Part shown: positions 62,599-64,000 of the stretch, one piece after another
Layout: each line of letters starts with the position of its first letter
Numbering within the stretch: position 1 is the first letter of the stretch
Source: Roseibium algicola
GTDB lineage: Bacteria; Pseudomonadota; Alphaproteobacteria; Rhizobiales; Stappiaceae
Length of the DNA: 64,000 bases
Direction: 5' to 3'
Assembly: GCF_001999245.1 (NCBI RefSeq)
Contig: NZ_CP019630.1
Location: 744,001-808,000, forward strand
Made by a program: the position numbers and the translations under genes
Notes under the pieces: model-generated
Seen by the model: the letters and a program-made list of their open reading frames with translations, nothing else
What the model was told of the DNA's origin: nothing
Databases searched by the model: none

Positions 62599-63420
62599 AT
62601 GAGCAACGCTACTGTCGTTGTGGTCACGTCAGGCAAGGGCGGCGTGGGCAAAACCACCACCACCGCAGCTATCGCCTCGGCGCTTGCCAAAGAAGGCTAC
62701 CAGGTCTGCGCCATTGACTTCGACGTCGGGCTGCGCAACCTCGACCTGATCATGGGTGCGGAACGGCGGGTCGTGTTCGACCTCGTCAACGTGGTGCGCG
62801 GCGAAGCTTCGATCAAACAGGCGCTGGTGCGCGACAAGAAGCTGAACAACCTCTACCTGCTGCCGGCTTCCCAGACCCGGGACAAGGACGCATTGACCGA
62901 AGAGGGCGTTGCCAGCGTCATCAGCGAATTGCGGATGTATTTCGACTGGGTGATCTGCGACAGCCCTGCGGGCATCGAACGCGGCGCAACGCTGGCCATG
63001 CGCCATGCGGATGAGGCCATCATCGTGTCCAACCCGGAAGTGTCGTCCGTACGCGACTGCGACCGGATCATCGGCCTGCTCGACGCGAAGACCAAGATTG
63101 CCGAAGACGGTGGTCGGATGCCGAAGCACCTGATGATCACCCGTTACGACACCGAGCGTGCCAAGACCGGTGACATGCTGGCAACCGACGATGTCGTCGA
63201 CATTCTCTCCGTGCCGCTCATCGGTGTCGTACCGGAAAGCAAGGACGTGCTGAAAGCGTCGAACGTCGGTCTGCCGATCACGCTGTCGGACGAAAATTCG
63301 CCTGCCGCAAAGGCCTATACCGAGGCCGTGCGCCGTCTGCTGGGTGAAAATATCCCGGTCACCATCCCTGAGGAAAAGAAGGGCCTGTTCGGCAAGTTCT
63401 TCAAGGGGAGGGCCGCATGA
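62599..63420 (+). CDS. minD: Septum-site ATPase MinD
   Basis: A 273-residue ATPase that binds membrane in its ATP form and recruits MinC. The deviant Walker A is VTSGKGGVGKTTTTAAIASAL, the switch I region FDVGLRNLDLIMGAERR, and switch II VICDSPAGIERGATLAM. The C-terminal amphipathic membrane-targeting helix is the final KKGLFGKFFKGRAA. The length is normal. It lies 56 bases after minC. The start of minE overlaps its stop (ATGA at 63417-63420), so MinD and MinE are made together. Confidence 0.97.
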   Translation: MSNATVVVVTSGKGGVGKTTTTAAIASALAKEGYQVCAIDFDVGLRNLDLIMGAERRVVFDLVNVVRGEASIKQALVRDKKLNNLYLLPASQTRDKDALTEEGVASVISELRMYFDWVICDSPAGIERGATLAMRHADEAIIVSNPEVSSVRDCDRIIGLLDAKTKIAEDGGRMPKHLMITRYDTERAKTGDMLATDDVVDILSVPLIGVVPESKDVLKASNVGLPITLSDENSPAAKAYTEAVRRLLGENIPVTIPEEKKGLFGKFFKGRAA

Positions 63421-63677
63421 ACATCCTGAGCCTCTTTGGCAAAAGAGGTGAAAGTGCCTCTGTTGCCAAGAACCGGCTGCAAATTCTGCTGGCGCACGAA
63501 CGGGCCGACGACGGCTCCGACGCGGTCCTGATCTCAAGTCTGCGGGAAGACATCCTGGCCGTTGTGGCAAAGCGCGTTGCGATCGACCCGGACTCCGTCC
63601 GTCTCGAGATGGACAGGACCGGTGACGTCACCACGCTCGGCATCGATATCGAATTGCCGCCAGCGAAAGCCTCCTGA
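63417..63677 (+). CDS. minE: Division topology factor MinE
   Basis: An 86-residue protein that stimulates MinD ATPase and confines MinCD to the poles. The N-terminal MinD-binding part reads MNILSLFGKRGESASVAKNRLQILLAHERADDG. The C-terminal topology domain reads LREDILAVVAKRVAIDPDSVRLEMDR and ends in a beta strand (VTTLGIDIELP). Its length is typical. The start overlaps the minD stop. A terminator follows 6 bases after its stop. Confidence 0.95.
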   Translation: MNILSLFGKRGESASVAKNRLQILLAHERADDGSDAVLISSLREDILAVVAKRVAIDPDSVRLEMDRTGDVTTLGIDIELPPAKAS

Positions 63678-63682
63678 CGTTT

Positions 63683-63709
63683 AAGACCGGCCTTCTGGCC
63701 GGTCTTTTC
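63683..63709. terminator. Bidirectional terminator after minE
   Basis: AAGACCGGCC, loop TTCT, GGCCGGTCTT: a perfect 10-bp stem with flanking T (TTTT overlapping the stem end). It separates minE from the convergent GGDEF gene. Confidence 0.9.
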
Positions 63710-63712
63710 CTA

Positions 63713-64000
63713 TCAGCCCGGCTGAGCTGCCGACTGAATAGGGACATGCCGGAAATCCAGCAGGTCGGAAGAATAGACCGCGACCTGTGCCCTGCCCCGC
63801 CGTTTCGCCGAATAAAGTGCAACATCCGCCTGGCGAAGCAGTTCCGAAGGCTTGTGCGAAAAAGCGACGCCGACACTGGCTCCGAAGGTATAGGTGGCAC
63901 CGTCCAGATTCACCGGCCGGCTGAGCTGTTCCACGATCGCCCGGCTTGCCGAAAGCACCCGCTCGCGCCGTGCCCTGCCGAACACAATGACGAACTCATC
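63713..64000 (-). CDS. GGDEF-domain protein, C-terminal fragment (cut by window edge)
   Basis: The last 95 codons of a gene that continues past the window. The first residues are DEFVIVFGR, the second half of a GGDEF active-site motif, so the two glycines lie outside. The rest is the end of a diguanylate cyclase domain: FGASVGVAFSHKPSELLRQADVALYSAKRRGRAQVAVYSSDL. The stretch LLRQADVALYSAKRRGR is the usual late GGDEF signature. A tail of about 10 residues follows, so no EAL domain comes after it. It should make cyclic di-GMP if the missing part is intact. Confidence 0.9.
   Translation of the reverse strand, partial: DEFVIVFGRARRERVLSASRAIVEQLSRPVNLDGATYTFGASVGVAFSHKPSELLRQADVALYSAKRRGRAQVAVYSSDLLDFRHVPIQSAAQPG

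Overview
The window is GC-rich chromosomal DNA of an alphaproteobacterium. A member of the Hyphomicrobiales close to Roseibium/Labrenzia/Stappia (Stappiaceae) fits best. This placement is inference from gene content (a BA14K-family secreted protein, MinCDE, a DUF3141 PhaC-like protein beside FabI, OppABC with fused OppDF, an alphaproteobacterial CCTCATCCTGAGGA repeat) and not from a marker gene. There are about 60 protein genes, tightly packed in short operons. I saw no tRNA or rRNA gene, CRISPR array, transposase or prophage.

Layout. 1-10.6 kb: a mosaic of one- or two-gene units. These are a solute-binding protein, a double cupin, a DUF2867 protein, a nitroreductase, a DMT exporter divergent from a MetR-like LysR regulator with a TGAA-N5-TTCA site between them, an MFS pump, an AhpD-like protein divergent from a TetR regulator, malonyl-CoA synthetase and a hemolysin III-family protein. 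10.6-19.4 kb: a cell-wall and peptide neighbourhood with an L,D-transpeptidase, an M19 dipeptidase, a GntR/FCD regulator and oppA-oppB-oppC-oppDF. 19.5-26.8 kb: BA14K protein, Uup ABC-F ATPase, a ferredoxin reductase-like flavoprotein, an XRE-cupin regulator plus acetyltransferase under a 40-bp palindrome, a MarR regulator with a KAS II-like synthase, and HdeD. 26.9-34.4 kb: a gamma-butyrobetaine dioxygenase-like enzyme, an ECF sigma/anti-sigma pair, a DUF4394 protein behind three hairpins, the rRNA modification pair RsmC-RsuA, and the DUF2157-GDYXXLXY membrane pair.

34.8-49.4 kb: DUF3141 PhaC-like protein with a histone-like tail and FabI, KatG divergent from OxyR, an MFS protein, a methyltransferase, a 48-residue small protein divergent from a LysR regulator, a TPR protein, a secreted alpha/beta hydrolase and an orphan ParA ATPase. 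49.5-53.8 kb: HlyD-ABC-permease export operon, a palindromic intergenic repeat and a second DMT transporter. 54-61 kb: phnD-phnC-phnE-phnE uptake operon divergent from an OmpR-family regulator and hybrid kinase. 61-64 kb: a small HTH-like protein, minC-minD-minE, and the C-terminal end of a GGDEF gene cut by the window edge.

Working together: OxyR-KatG and the AhpD-like protein answer peroxide stress. Opp, the M19 dipeptidase and the L,D-transpeptidase could form a route for cell-wall or environmental peptides. The two-component system probably controls phosphonate uptake. MinCDE places the division site. The best candidates for something undescribed are the PhaC-like protein with the basic tail next to FabI, the kinase-controlled phosphonate transporter with its CTGTT/AACAG repeat region, and the 48-residue basic-tailed protein.
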